The notes beneath the pieces were generated by a model that ran no database searches, was not told where the DNA came from, and saw nothing but the letters and a program-made list of their open reading frames with translations. A DNA stretch of 64,000 bases from contig NZ_CP102630.1 in the NCBI RefSeq assembly GCF_024721605.1, positions 124,001 through 188,000 on the forward strand, written 5' to 3'. The number at the start of each line of letters is the position of its first letter. Position 1 is the stretch's first letter. A program made the translations under genes and the position numbers. Below are positions 54,919-64,000 of this stretch, piece by piece. This DNA comes from Sphingomicrobium flavum (lineage in GTDB: Bacteria > Pseudomonadota > Alphaproteobacteria > Sphingomonadales > Sphingomonadaceae).

Positions 54919-56708
54919 CGTTAAGCCTGTTGATCGCCGCGAGCATGGGGCTGTCGCAGCCCGTCGATGCCGATGTGCTGGCCGCCCTGCGTTCGCGCCC
55001 GCCCGAAGATGAGGTGGTCTATTTCGTGCTGCCCGACCGCTTCGACAATGGCGATCCCAGCAACGATCGCGGCGGCATTGCGGGCGGCCGGCTCGACCAT
55101 GGTTTCGATCCCACCCACAAGGGCTTTTTCAATGGCGGCGACCTCAAGGGCCTGACCAACCGCCTCGATTATCTTCAGGAAATGGGCATCACCGCCATCT
55201 GGTTCGCGCCCGTCTTCAAGAATAAGCCGGTGCAGGGCGGCCCGGGCCGGGAAAGCGCGGGTTATCACGGCTATTGGGTAACAGACTTCACCTCGATCGA
55301 CCCGCATTTCGGGACCAATGAGGAATTCAAGGCCTTCGTCGATGCCGCCCATGGGCGCGGGATGAAGGTCTATATGGACATCATCACCAACCATACTGCC
55401 GACGTGATCGGTTATTCCAACGGCGACTATAGCTACCGTTCCAAGGCCGATTATCCGTACTGGACGCGCGGCGGCACCGATGGCGAACCCATCAATGAGG
55501 GGTTCGAGGGCGACCATGTGATGACGGTCGAGAATTTCGCCAAGCTGACCAACCCCAATTTCGCCTATGAGGTGAAGGTGCCCGAGGCGGAAAAGGACGT
55601 GAAGGTCCCAGCCTGGCTCAACGATCCCATTTATTATCACAATCGCGGAGACACGACCTTCTTCGGCGAAGATTCCACCTATGGCGACTTTGTCGGGCTC
55701 GACGATCTTTTCACCGAGAACCCGCTGGTCGTGGGCGGGATGATCGAGATTTATGGCGACTGGATCGAGAAGTTCGGCATCGATGGCTTCCGCATCGATA
55801 CCGCCAAGCATGTGAACCCCGAATTCTGGCGCCAGTTCGTGCCCGCCATGCTGGCCCGCGCGGAGGCGGCCGGTATCCCCAATTTCCATATTTTTGGCGA
55901 GGTAACGCAGGATACGTCCAACCCCGGCTATCTGGCCATGTTCACCCAGCGTGACGGATATCCGGCGCTGCTCGATTTCGCCTTCCAATGGGCAACGCTC
56001 GAACTGCTCGGCATGGACGAGGGCACCTACAAGATGGCCGACATGTTCGAGATGGACGCGCTATACCGCGGCGGTCATGAAGCAGCACGCACGCTGCCGA
56101 CCTTCCTTGGCAATCATGATCGCGGGCGCTTTTCCACGCTGATCAAGGAGCGCAAGCCCGATATCGGCCAGGAAGAGCTGCTCCAGCGCGTCCTGCTCGG
56201 CCATGCGATGATGATGACACTGCGCGGTTCGCCGGTCATCTATTATGGTGATGAGCAGGGCTTTGTCGGCGATGGCAATGACCAGCTGGCGCGCGAGAAT
56301 ATGTTCCCGAGCCAGGTCGATGTCTACAATGACAATGACCTGATCGGCACCGACGCGACCACGGCACAAGAAAATTTCGACCGCAACCACCCCATCTATC
56401 GCGAGCTGGCGATGCTGGCCAAGATGCGCGCCGACAATCCGGCGCTCTCGCGTGGTCGGCAGCTGACGCGCGCTTATGGCAAGGAGCCCGGCCTGTTGGC
56501 CATTTCGCGCTTCCACCCGGACACGGGCAAGGAGACGCTGCTGCTCTTCAACACCTCGATGGAGGCGATCAGCGGGCAGGTCGAAGTCAATCCCCATTCG
56601 AGCCGTTTCTCCCCGCTGGCCGGCCAGTGCAGCCCGCAGATCAGCGCGCGCGGCAGCCTGTCCTATGCGCTGGCGCCGCTATCCTATGCCGTCTGCGAGG
56701 CGCAATGA
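54915..56708 (+). CDS. Secreted GH13 alpha-amylase
   Basis: 597 residues. Short N-terminal signal-like segment (LSLLIAASMGLSQPVDA). (beta/alpha)8 catalytic core: DIITNHTAD (region I), GFRIDTAKH with nucleophile D295, FGEVTQ with acid/base E329 and FLGNHDRGRF with D402. A short C-terminal beta domain follows. Predicted to cut starch or maltodextrin in the periplasm or outside. Start overlaps halogenase 1 (ATGA), stop overlaps the next GH13 gene by 4 bases, so the four enzymes are translationally coupled. Confidence 0.93.
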   Translation: MTLSLLIAASMGLSQPVDADVLAALRSRPPEDEVVYFVLPDRFDNGDPSNDRGGIAGGRLDHGFDPTHKGFFNGGDLKGLTNRLDYLQEMGITAIWFAPVFKNKPVQGGPGRESAGYHGYWVTDFTSIDPHFGTNEEFKAFVDAAHGRGMKVYMDIITNHTADVIGYSNGDYSYRSKADYPYWTRGGTDGEPINEGFEGDHVMTVENFAKLTNPNFAYEVKVPEAEKDVKVPAWLNDPIYYHNRGDTTFFGEDSTYGDFVGLDDLFTENPLVVGGMIEIYGDWIEKFGIDGFRIDTAKHVNPEFWRQFVPAMLARAEAAGIPNFHIFGEVTQDTSNPGYLAMFTQRDGYPALLDFAFQWATLELLGMDEGTYKMADMFEMDALYRGGHEAARTLPTFLGNHDRGRFSTLIKERKPDIGQEELLQRVLLGHAMMMTLRGSPVIYYGDEQGFVGDGNDQLARENMFPSQVDVYNDNDLIGTDATTAQENFDRNHPIYRELAMLAKMRADNPALSRGRQLTRAYGKEPGLLAISRFHPDTGKETLLLFNTSMEAISGQVEVNPHSSRFSPLAGQCSPQISARGSLSYALAPLSYAVCEAQ

Positions 56709-58387
56709 GCCTGGATAAACTGATCAAGACCGGTCGCCAGCTGGCGGAGGAAGGCAAGGCGAAAGCCGCTGTCGACCTGGCGCCGCGCGCGATGGAGCAG
56801 GACGACCAGCCCTGGTGGAAGGGCGCGGTCATCTACCAGATCTATCCGCGCAGCTATGCCGACAGCAATGATGACGGCATTGGCGATTTGCCGGGCATTA
56901 CCCAGCAGCTCGACCATATTGCGCGCCTCGGCGCCGATGCGATCTGGATTTCGCCTTTCTACACCTCGCCCATGCTCGATTTCGGCTATGACGTGGCCGA
57001 ATTTCGCAATGTCGATCCCATCTTCGGCACGCTGGAGGATTTCGACACGCTGGTCGCCAAGGCGCATGGGCTGGGGCTCAAGGTCATCATCGACCAGGTC
57101 TGGTCGCACAGCTCGGACCAGCATCGCTGGTTCAGCGAAAGCCGCCAGAGCCGCGACAATGACAAATCCGACTGGTATGTCTGGGCCGATCCCAAGCCCG
57201 ACGGGACGCCGCCCAACAATTGGCAGTCCATCTTCGGCGGCCCGGCCTGGACGTGGGACAGCCGCCGCGGCCAATATTATTTCCACAATTTCCTCAAACA
57301 GCAGCCCGACCTCAACCTGCATTCGCAGGCGGTGCAGGACGAGATCGTCAAGATTGCGCGCTTCTGGCTCGATCGCGGGGTCGACGGTTTCCGTATCGAT
57401 GCGGTGCTGCACATGTTCCATGACGCCGCACTGACCGACAATCCGCCCGCCAGCGATCCAAACAAGTTCAAGGCGCGCAGCCATGACTTCCAGGACAATA
57501 TCCACAACCAGGGCGGGCCCGGCACCTTCCGGTTCGTCAAGCGCCTGCGCGAGGTGATGAACGAATATGGCGCCATCTTCTCGGTCGCTGAAGTCGGCGG
57601 GGCGGGCACGCATGCCTTTCAGCAGAAGCTGACCGACGGCGAGAAAAAGCTGAACAGCGTCTATGGCTTCGAATTCCTTTACGCCAAGGAACTGACCCCG
57701 GGCGTGGTGTGCGAGGCGCTGGCCCGCTGGCCCGGCGAGGATGGCGAAGGCTGGCCGACCTGGGCGTTTGAAAATCACGATGCGCCGCGCGCGGTGTCGC
57801 GCTGGGCGACGCCCGCCAATGCCGACGCCTTCAACCGCTTGAAGCTGCTGCTCTTCATGTGCCTGCGCGGCAATGTGATCCTCTACCAGGGTGAGGAATT
57901 GGGGCTGACCCAGGTCGATATTCCTTTTGAGAAATTGCAGGATCCGGAAGCCATCGCCAACTGGCCGCTGACGCTGTCGCGCGACGGGGTGCGTACCCCC
58001 ATGCCGTGGGAAAAGGATGCGGCGTTCGCCGGCTTTTCCAGCGCCGAACCCTGGCTTCCGATCGGTCCCGACCATCCCGCCATGGCGGTGGGCGAACAGG
58101 ACGGGGTCGATGGTTCGCTGCTCGAATGGGCGCGCCAGGCGGTGGCGATGCGCAAGGCTGAGCCCGCCTTGCTCTATGGCCAGCTTGAACATTGCACGCC
58201 GGGCGAGACGATCCTGACCTTCGAGCGTGTCCATGATGGCGAGCGCCTGTTGTGCGTCTTCAATATCTCGGACCATGAGAGCGCCTTCACGCTGCCCCAA
58301 GGCGCCAAGATCATCCTGTCCTGCGGCCAGGTGGCGGAGGGAAAGCTGGGCCCGCTGACCGCTTTCGTCGCCAAATTGTCGGAGTAG
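56705..58387 (+). CDS. GH13 alpha-glucosidase (oligo-1,6/1,4-glucosidase type)
   Basis: 560 residues from the ATG at 56705 in an ATGA overlap. No signal peptide is evident, so it is probably cytosolic. Starts with a charged 35-residue extension before WWKGAVIYQIYPRSY. Catalytic residues: nucleophile D232 in GFRIDAV, acid/base E296 in VAEVGG, D359 in ENHDAPR. The sequence DVAEFRNVDPIFGT is typical of alpha-glucosidases that release glucose from maltose and short maltodextrins. Next gene starts 2 bases after its stop. Confidence 0.92.
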   Translation: MSLDKLIKTGRQLAEEGKAKAAVDLAPRAMEQDDQPWWKGAVIYQIYPRSYADSNDDGIGDLPGITQQLDHIARLGADAIWISPFYTSPMLDFGYDVAEFRNVDPIFGTLEDFDTLVAKAHGLGLKVIIDQVWSHSSDQHRWFSESRQSRDNDKSDWYVWADPKPDGTPPNNWQSIFGGPAWTWDSRRGQYYFHNFLKQQPDLNLHSQAVQDEIVKIARFWLDRGVDGFRIDAVLHMFHDAALTDNPPASDPNKFKARSHDFQDNIHNQGGPGTFRFVKRLREVMNEYGAIFSVAEVGGAGTHAFQQKLTDGEKKLNSVYGFEFLYAKELTPGVVCEALARWPGEDGEGWPTWAFENHDAPRAVSRWATPANADAFNRLKLLLFMCLRGNVILYQGEELGLTQVDIPFEKLQDPEAIANWPLTLSRDGVRTPMPWEKDAAFAGFSSAEPWLPIGPDHPAMAVGEQDGVDGSLLEWARQAVAMRKAEPALLYGQLEHCTPGETILTFERVHDGERLLCVFNISDHESAFTLPQGAKIILSCGQVAEGKLGPLTAFVAKLSE

Positions 58388-58389
58388 CC

Positions 58390-60417
58390 ATGCGCCTTCT
58401 TGTCCTGCTTGCCAGCCTGCTGCTGGCCTTCCCCGCCTTGGCACAGGACGTTCGCACGGAGAGCATCGCATCGCCCGACGGGCGGATCGTCCTGACCGTC
58501 GGCGAAGGCAATGAGAATCCCCATTATCGGATCGATCGCGATGGCAAGGCGGTGCTGGAGGCGAGCGCGCTGGGCTTCCTGATGGCCGACCAGGAAAAAC
58601 TGGCGCGGCGGTTGAAGATCGTTGGCGCCAGCCGATCGAGCCATGACGCGACATGGGAGCAGCCTTGGGGCGAGCGCCGCTTCGTGCACGACCATCACCA
58701 GGAAATGACCGTCCGTTTCGAGGAGGATAGCGATGCCAGGCGGCGCTTTGCCGTCACCTTCCGGATCTTCGATGACGGGGTCGGCTTTCGCTATGTCTTC
58801 GACGATGCCTCGATGGGCGAGACAGTGCGCATCGCCGAGGAACTGACCGAATTCAACCTGGCAGAGGATGGCACCGCCTGGTGGATCCCCGCGGGCGAAT
58901 GGAACCGCTACGAATATCTTTATGAAGAAACCCCGATCAGCGGGGTCTCGATGGTCCACACGCCCTTCACCGCGCGGATGGCAGGCGGCACCCATGTCGC
59001 CATCCATGAGGCGGCGCTGGTCGACTTTGCCGGCATGTGGCTCAAGCGCACGACCGGGACCAAATTCCGCGCCACGCTGGCCCCCACCGGCTCGGGCGGT
59101 GCGCGCGCGGTGCGCGACGCGCCCTTCGCAACGCCGTGGCGCACCATTCGCATCAGCGATACTGCCGCAGGCCTTGCGATGAGCGACATCGAGCTCAATC
59201 TGAACGAACCCAACAAGCTGGCCGACATTGGCGACTGGTTTACCCCGCACAAATATGTCGGGGTCTGGTGGTCACTGCACCTCGATGAGGAAAGCTGGGG
59301 TTCGGGCGAAAAGCATGGCGCGACGACGCCAAATGTGAAGCGCTATATCGACTTTGCCGCCGAACATGGCTTTGCGGGCGTACTGGTCGAAGGCTGGAAC
59401 CTGGGTTGGGACGGCAATTGGTTCTTCAACGGCAGCCTGTTCAGCTTCACCGAGGCCTATCCCGCCTATGATTTCGAGGAACTGGCCCGCTACGCAGCAG
59501 AGAAGGGCGTCTCGATCGTCGGCCATCATGAAACCTCGGGCGATGTCGGCAATTATGAAGCCCAGCTGGAATCCGCGCTCGACCTCATGGCGGCGCGCGG
59601 GGTCAAGGCGATCAAGACCGGCTATGTCACCGATGCCTGCGACCTTCGCTATGTCCATCCTGACGGGCGCGAGACGCGCGAATGCACCGAGAGCCAGGTG
59701 ATGCAGCGCCATCATCTGAAAGTCGTGACCGAAGCCGCCAAGCGCCAGATCGCGATCAACCCGCACGAGCCGGTCAAGGATACCGGGCTGCGCCGTACCT
59801 ATCCCAACTGGGTGGCACGCGAAGGCGCACGCGGCATGGAATTCAACGCCTGGGGCAACCCGCCCAACGGGCCGGGCCATGTGCCGACGATGGTCTTCAC
59901 CCGCATGCTGTCGGGGCCGATGGACTATACGCCCGGCATCCTCAGCCTCGAGGGGCGCGGGCAGCCGCTGCAGATGACGATGGCGCGCGCGATGGCCGAA
60001 TATGTCGTCATCTACTCGCCCATCCAGATGGTCGCCGACCTGCCCGAACATTATGCCGAGCATCCTGAACCCTTCCAATTCATCAAGGACGTGCCAACCG
60101 ACTGGAGCGAGAGCCGCGTGCTCGAGGCCGCGGTCGGGCGCTATGTCATTACCGCGCGCAAGGATCGCGGCAGCGAGGACTGGTATCTGGGCGGGGCGAC
60201 CGACGAAGAAGGCAATAATGCCAAGGTCGCGCTTGATTTCCTCGATGCCGGCCGCTCCTATGTAGCCCAAATCTATCGCGACGGACCCACGGCCCATTAT
60301 CTGGGCGAGACCCGTTTCGACATCGTCATCGAGGAGCGTGAAGTGACCGCCGCCGACATGTTGGAAATGCGCATGGCGCCGGGCGGCGGGTTCGCGGTCC
60401 GCTTCATCGCGCAATGA
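58390..60417 (+). CDS. Secreted GH97 alpha-glucoside hydrolase (SusB-like)
   Basis: 675 residues with a signal peptide ending at FPALAQ. N-terminal beta-domain, (beta/alpha)8 barrel from about 280, C-terminal beta-domain. GH97 motifs present: GHHETSGDVGNYE and INPHEPVKDTGLRRTYPN, the latter holding the Glu expected in the inverting subgroup. That favours an alpha-glucosidase over the retaining alpha-galactosidases of the family, which use Asp. Probably periplasmic, trimming maltodextrin to glucose. Stop overlaps halogenase 2 by 4 bases. Confidence 0.9.
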   Translation: MRLLVLLASLLLAFPALAQDVRTESIASPDGRIVLTVGEGNENPHYRIDRDGKAVLEASALGFLMADQEKLARRLKIVGASRSSHDATWEQPWGERRFVHDHHQEMTVRFEEDSDARRRFAVTFRIFDDGVGFRYVFDDASMGETVRIAEELTEFNLAEDGTAWWIPAGEWNRYEYLYEETPISGVSMVHTPFTARMAGGTHVAIHEAALVDFAGMWLKRTTGTKFRATLAPTGSGGARAVRDAPFATPWRTIRISDTAAGLAMSDIELNLNEPNKLADIGDWFTPHKYVGVWWSLHLDEESWGSGEKHGATTPNVKRYIDFAAEHGFAGVLVEGWNLGWDGNWFFNGSLFSFTEAYPAYDFEELARYAAEKGVSIVGHHETSGDVGNYEAQLESALDLMAARGVKAIKTGYVTDACDLRYVHPDGRETRECTESQVMQRHHLKVVTEAAKRQIAINPHEPVKDTGLRRTYPNWVAREGARGMEFNAWGNPPNGPGHVPTMVFTRMLSGPMDYTPGILSLEGRGQPLQMTMARAMAEYVVIYSPIQMVADLPEHYAEHPEPFQFIKDVPTDWSESRVLEAAVGRYVITARKDRGSEDWYLGGATDEEGNNAKVALDFLDAGRSYVAQIYRDGPTAHYLGETRFDIVIEEREVTAADMLEMRMAPGGGFAVRFIAQ

Positions 60418-61919
60418 CCGTTGCGCCCGCCTCCATCACCATCCTTGGCGGTGGCACGGCGGGCTGGATGGCGGCCTGCCTGCTGCAACAGGCATGGGGC
60501 GAGCGCACGACCGTCCGCCTGATTGAATCGAGCCAGATCGGCATCGTCGGGGTGGGCGAGGGGTCGACCCCGCAGATGAAGGCCTTCTTCGACAGGCTGG
60601 GCGTCAGCGAGGCGGAGTGGATGCCGCGCTGCAACGCCACCTACAAGGTCGGGATCGAATTTGAAGGCTGGTCGAGCCGGCCGGGCCATGAGCGCTATTT
60701 CCATCCCTTCCCGACCGCGCTGGACGGGCATAGCGCGCCGCAATTCTTCCGCGCCGCGCGGCAGAAGAGGCATGGCGTCGATGTCGAGGCGCATCCCGAT
60801 GCCTTTTTGCTGCCGGGGCTGATGGCGCGGCGCAAACTGGCGCCGATCAGCCCCGAACACTTCCCGTTCGAGGTCAGCTATGGCTATCATTTCGATGCCC
60901 ACCTGGTCGGCCAATATCTGAAGGAATTGGCGACCGGGTGGGGGGTCGAATGGCTCGACACCAAAGTCGCCAGCGTCGAGATCGAGGCGGGCAGGGTTGC
61001 CGCGCTTGTCGGTGAGGATGGCGCGCGGCACGCGGCCGACTTCTTCATCGATGCATCGGGCTTTCGCGCGATGATTATCGAACAGGCGCTGGGCGGCGAG
61101 CATCTGTCCTTTGCCGACAATCTGTGGGCCGACAGCGCGGTGGTGCTGCCGAGCGGGGTTGCCGATGGCGGGCCCGAATGCGCGACCCGCGCCATCGCCA
61201 TGTCGGCGGGCTGGCGCTGGTCGATCCCGCTGACCAACCGCACGGGCAATGGCTATGTCTATGCCTCCAGCTATCTGGGGGCCGAGGAGGCCGAGGCCGA
61301 ATTGCGCGCGGCGCTGGGGTTGGGCGACGAGGTCGAGGCACGGCATCTCAAGATGCGTTGCGGGCGGATGACGGACAGCTGGGCATCCAATTGCCTGGCG
61401 ATCGGGCTGGCGCAGGGCTTTCTCGAGCCGCTCGAGGCGACCGCGCTGCATATCGTGCTTGCCACTGTGGAAGGCTTCATCGCGACGGTTGATCGTGAGG
61501 GGATAAGCGATGATGCGCGCAGCGGCTTCAATCAGGACATCGGTGCGCGCTATGAGGGCATTCGCGACTATATCGTCGCCCATTATCGCTGCCAGCTGCG
61601 CCGCGATACGCAATATTGGCGCGATTGCGCACAAAATGACGCGCTGTCGCCCAGCCTGAAGGGCGTGATCACCAGTTGGTTCACCAAGCAGGACCTGCAG
61701 GCGGAAATCCAGAACCAGCAGATTGCGCGCTATTACAATGCGGTCAGCTGGCACTGCCTCTTGGCGGGCTATGGCAATTTCCCGCCCGAGGCGCAGCTCA
61801 GCGCGCCGGGCGAGGAGATGGGCGTCGCCGACATGGCGAGGATCCATGCCTTCCTTGAAGGTTGCGCGATGAACTTTCCGTCGCATTCGGACGCTTTGGC
61901 ATTGCTGAAGGACGGATGA
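60414..61919 (+). CDS. Flavin-dependent tryptophan-halogenase-like protein 2
   Basis: 501 residues, starting in an ATGA overlap with the GH97 gene. FAD loop GGGTAGW (12-18), VGVGEGSTPQM (46-56), Lys K78 in ATYKVGIEF, signature GWRWSIP, and LEPLEATALHIV with the conserved Glu. Similar length to halogenase 1 but clearly divergent in sequence (for example GEGSTPQM versus GEATIPQI), so the pair is not a recent duplication. Substrate unknown. It is separated by 65 bases from zwf. Confidence 0.85.
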   Translation: MTVAPASITILGGGTAGWMAACLLQQAWGERTTVRLIESSQIGIVGVGEGSTPQMKAFFDRLGVSEAEWMPRCNATYKVGIEFEGWSSRPGHERYFHPFPTALDGHSAPQFFRAARQKRHGVDVEAHPDAFLLPGLMARRKLAPISPEHFPFEVSYGYHFDAHLVGQYLKELATGWGVEWLDTKVASVEIEAGRVAALVGEDGARHAADFFIDASGFRAMIIEQALGGEHLSFADNLWADSAVVLPSGVADGGPECATRAIAMSAGWRWSIPLTNRTGNGYVYASSYLGAEEAEAELRAALGLGDEVEARHLKMRCGRMTDSWASNCLAIGLAQGFLEPLEATALHIVLATVEGFIATVDREGISDDARSGFNQDIGARYEGIRDYIVAHYRCQLRRDTQYWRDCAQNDALSPSLKGVITSWFTKQDLQAEIQNQQIARYYNAVSWHCLLAGYGNFPPEAQLSAPGEEMGVADMARIHAFLEGCAMNFPSHSDALALLKDG

Positions 61920-61984
61920 TGCGCGCGCGAGGCGGCAAGAAGTGAGCGTTCACATTTAAGGTAAATCCTGCGATAGCGAGGCAT

Positions 61985-63406
61985 ATGAGCAAGAGATCTT
62001 CAACATTGCTGTTGTTCGGGGCGACGGGCGATCTGTCCAAGCGCATGCTGCTGCCCTCGCTCTACGGGCTGGCCGCCGACGGGTTGCTGCCCGACGACAT
62101 CCAGGTCGTCGCAACGGCGCGCAGTGCGTTGAGCGACGCGGAATTTCGCGACCTGGCGATGGAGAGCCTGCGCAAACATCTGCCCGCCGATTTCTTCTCA
62201 GAAGAGACCGCGCTGCGCTTTGCCAAGCGGGTGCGCTACATCCCCGTCGATGTGACGACGCCCGAGGGCTTCGACCAGTTGGCTGAGGCGATCGATATCG
62301 AAAAGGGCGTCAGCATCTTCCTGTCGACCGCGCCTTCGCTGTTCAAGGCGACGATCGAGAATCTCGAGCGCGTGGGGCTCGCCGGGCCCGATGTGCATAT
62401 GGCGCTGGAAAAGCCCATCGGCACCGATCTCGCGACCAGCGCCGAAATCAACGACGCCGTCGCTGCCGCCTTCCCCGAAGACCGGATTTTCCGCATCGAC
62501 CATTATCTGGGCAAGGAAACCGTCCAGAATTTGCTGGCGATGCGCTTTGCCAATTCGCTGCTGGAGCCGGTGTGGAATGCGGCGCATATCGACCATGTCC
62601 AGATTACCGTTGCGGAAACGGTGGGGCTCGAAGGGCGCGCGTCTTATTATGATGGCGCGGGCGCGGTGCGTGACATGTTGCAAAACCATATGCTGCAATT
62701 GCTGGCCTTGGTCGCGATGGAGCCGCCCGCCGATTATGCCCCGACCGCGGTGCGCGAGGAAAAGGTCAAGGTGCTGCGCTCGCTCCGCCCGATGGCGGCG
62801 GACAGCGTGAAGGACGAAGTCGTGCTCGGCCAATATGACGCCTATGAGGGCGAGCTGGGCGAGAAGAGCGACACCGAAACCTTTGTCGCGCTGAAGGCGC
62901 ATGTCGACAATTGGCGCTGGGCCGGCGTGCCCTTCTACCTTCGCCACGGCAAGAAACTGGCGCGGCGCAAGACCGAGATCTACATCCAGTTCAAATGCGT
63001 GCCCCATTCGATCTTCGGCAAGGGCGCGACGACCGAACCCAATGAGCTGATCATCTCCATCCAGCCCGAAGAGAATATCCGGTTGAAAATGATGGCCAAA
63101 ACCCCAGGTCTGGATCGCGGCGGCATCCGCCTGCGCGAAGTGCCGCTGGATGTGACGATGGAAGGCGCCTTTGCCGATTATCGTCGCCGCATCGCTTATG
63201 AGCGGCTGCTGCTCGACCTCATCGAGGGTGACCAGACGCTGTTCGTGCGCCGCGACGAGGTGGAGGCGCAGTGGGAATGGATTGACGGGCTTCGCGCAGC
63301 ATGGAAGGCCGCCGGCATGACCCCGGATCGCTATGACAGTGACAGCTGGGGCCCGGACAAATCGAACGAGTTCGCCATGCGCGACGGAAGGGAATGGAAT
63401 GATTGA
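61985..63406 (+). CDS. zwf: Glucose-6-phosphate 1-dehydrogenase
   Basis: 473 residues; GCGAGG about 5-7 bases before the ATG. NADP loop LFGATGDLSKRMLLPSL, active-site RIDHYLGKETVQNL with the catalytic His/Lys, and LRHGKKLARR near the C-terminal half. It oxidises glucose 6-phosphate to 6-phosphogluconolactone. Downstream of the sugar hydrolase genes and overlapping pgl by 8 bases, so it links glucose released by them to the Entner-Doudoroff route, the usual sphingomonad pathway (inference). The kinase and edd/eda steps probably follow beyond the window. Confidence 0.95.
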   Translation: MSKRSSTLLLFGATGDLSKRMLLPSLYGLAADGLLPDDIQVVATARSALSDAEFRDLAMESLRKHLPADFFSEETALRFAKRVRYIPVDVTTPEGFDQLAEAIDIEKGVSIFLSTAPSLFKATIENLERVGLAGPDVHMALEKPIGTDLATSAEINDAVAAAFPEDRIFRIDHYLGKETVQNLLAMRFANSLLEPVWNAAHIDHVQITVAETVGLEGRASYYDGAGAVRDMLQNHMLQLLALVAMEPPADYAPTAVREEKVKVLRSLRPMAADSVKDEVVLGQYDAYEGELGEKSDTETFVALKAHVDNWRWAGVPFYLRHGKKLARRKTEIYIQFKCVPHSIFGKGATTEPNELIISIQPEENIRLKMMAKTPGLDRGGIRLREVPLDVTMEGAFADYRRRIAYERLLLDLIEGDQTLFVRRDEVEAQWEWIDGLRAAWKAAGMTPDRYDSDSWGPDKSNEFAMRDGREWND

Positions 63407-64000
63407 GGCCGAGTGGTGGGAATATGACGATGCCGATGAAATGGCCGATGCAGTGGCCGGGGATATCGGTTTCATCGTCGAAAGCGCGATCGATGCGCGC
63501 GGCGAATGTCTGCTGGCCTTTCCGGGCGGCGGCACGCCCAAGCCCATCTTCGAGCGACTGGCGGGTAAGAGCCTGCCCTGGAAACGAGTGACCATCATTC
63601 CGGGTGATGACCGGCTGGTCCCCGTCGACAGCGACCTTTCCAACATCAAGGCGATTGCCCAGGCCATGCTGCCCGCCGGTGCGCGCGTCTATCCCATCGC
63701 CGTCGAGGCGGAAGACTATGTCATGGCGGGCCATGCGGCCGATGCGCGGCTGAAGAGCCTCAAATGGCCGCCCGACCTCGTCTGGCTGGGCATGGGGAGC
63801 GATGGGCATACCGCCTCGCTGTTCGCCGGGCCCGACCTTGAAGCCGCGATGGACGCGCCCAAGGCGCGGCTGGCGATGGGCATCCATCCCGATCCCATGC
63901 CGCCCGAAGCGCCGGTCGACCGCGTCTCGCTGACCCGTTCGGGCATATTGTCGGCGCGCACCATCATCATCACCATCACCGGTGAAGAGAAGAAGGCGCT
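63399..64000 (+). CDS. pgl: 6-phosphogluconolactonase, N-terminal part (cut by window end)
   Basis: About 200 codons visible, starting at the ATG at 63399 in an 8-base overlap with zwf. Family blocks: LLAFPGGGTPKPIFE, TIIPGDDRLVPVDSDLSN, and GMGSDGHTASLFAGPD with the conserved catalytic-region His. The open frame runs off the window end at 64000. Hydrolyses 6-phosphogluconolactone; follows zwf in the same operon. Confidence 0.93.
   Translation, partial: MIEAEWWEYDDADEMADAVAGDIGFIVESAIDARGECLLAFPGGGTPKPIFERLAGKSLPWKRVTIIPGDDRLVPVDSDLSNIKAIAQAMLPAGARVYPIAVEAEDYVMAGHAADARLKSLKWPPDLVWLGMGSDGHTASLFAGPDLEAAMDAPKARLAMGIHPDPMPPEAPVDRVSLTRSGILSARTIIITITGEEKKA

Noticed and set aside
56684-58654. Minus-strand open frame over the alpha-glucosidase (~650 codons)
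   Set aside because: Antisense shadow of an intact GH13 enzyme; no family features.

Overview
The window is a GC-rich alphaproteobacterial chromosome segment and most probably comes from a sphingomonad (order Sphingomonadales). The pointers are a serine palmitoyltransferase/ACP/ceramide-reductase set, UrcA and HspQ genes, alphaproteobacterial-type SOS mutagenesis genes behind a GAAC-N7-GAAC LexA box, and a TonB-dependent maltodextrin locus containing tryptophan-halogenase-like genes. The genus cannot be fixed from the sequence. I see no insertion sequence, prophage, CRISPR array or clear pseudogene; coding density is very high and many genes overlap by 4 bases.

Region 1 (1-17200) holds the 3' end of exonuclease III, then three tandem paralogous secreted proteins of unknown function, then a dispersed sphingolipid locus. 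That locus contains a GNAT-like bacterial ceramide synthase, a membrane desaturase/hydroxylase, an LptG/LptF permease pair, a diacylglycerol-kinase-like lipid kinase, a nucleotidyltransferase-like protein, and the operon obgE-cerR-acpR-spt-hybrid histidine kinase. A TetR regulator with an evident operator and a ferritin-like hydrolase follow.

Region 2 (17200-25500) holds a membrane winged-helix/TPR regulator divergent from an UrcA gene, a GNAT, ribosomal proteins L27 and L21 (L21 with a long Lys/Ala tail), an hspQ/two-component/EF-hand operon, a short-chain dehydrogenase and tRNA-Ser(CGA).

Region 3 (25600-33400) is a tight seven-gene operon of unknown pathway (zinc alcohol dehydrogenase, SDR, VOC dioxygenase-like protein, SMP-30-like propeller fusion and several SnoaL-like small proteins) downstream of a TPR-type regulator.

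Region 4 (33600-40050) is the SOS cassette imuA-imuB-dnaE2. Region 5 (40044-47600) holds a MarR regulator with 4-hydroxyphenylpyruvate dioxygenase, three tandem TonB-type proteins, and a Ser/Thr phospho-signalling module made of a PP2C phosphatase, a membrane Ser/Thr kinase and a TIR-FHA fusion.

Region 6 (47680-64000) is a starch/maltodextrin utilisation locus: sugar MFS permease, LacI regulator, TonB receptor, two GH13 enzymes and a GH97 enzyme bracketed by two flavin halogenase-like genes, running into zwf and pgl. The logic is uptake of maltodextrin, hydrolysis to glucose and entry to the Entner-Doudoroff route. A repeated candidate operator lies upstream of both the permease and the receptor.
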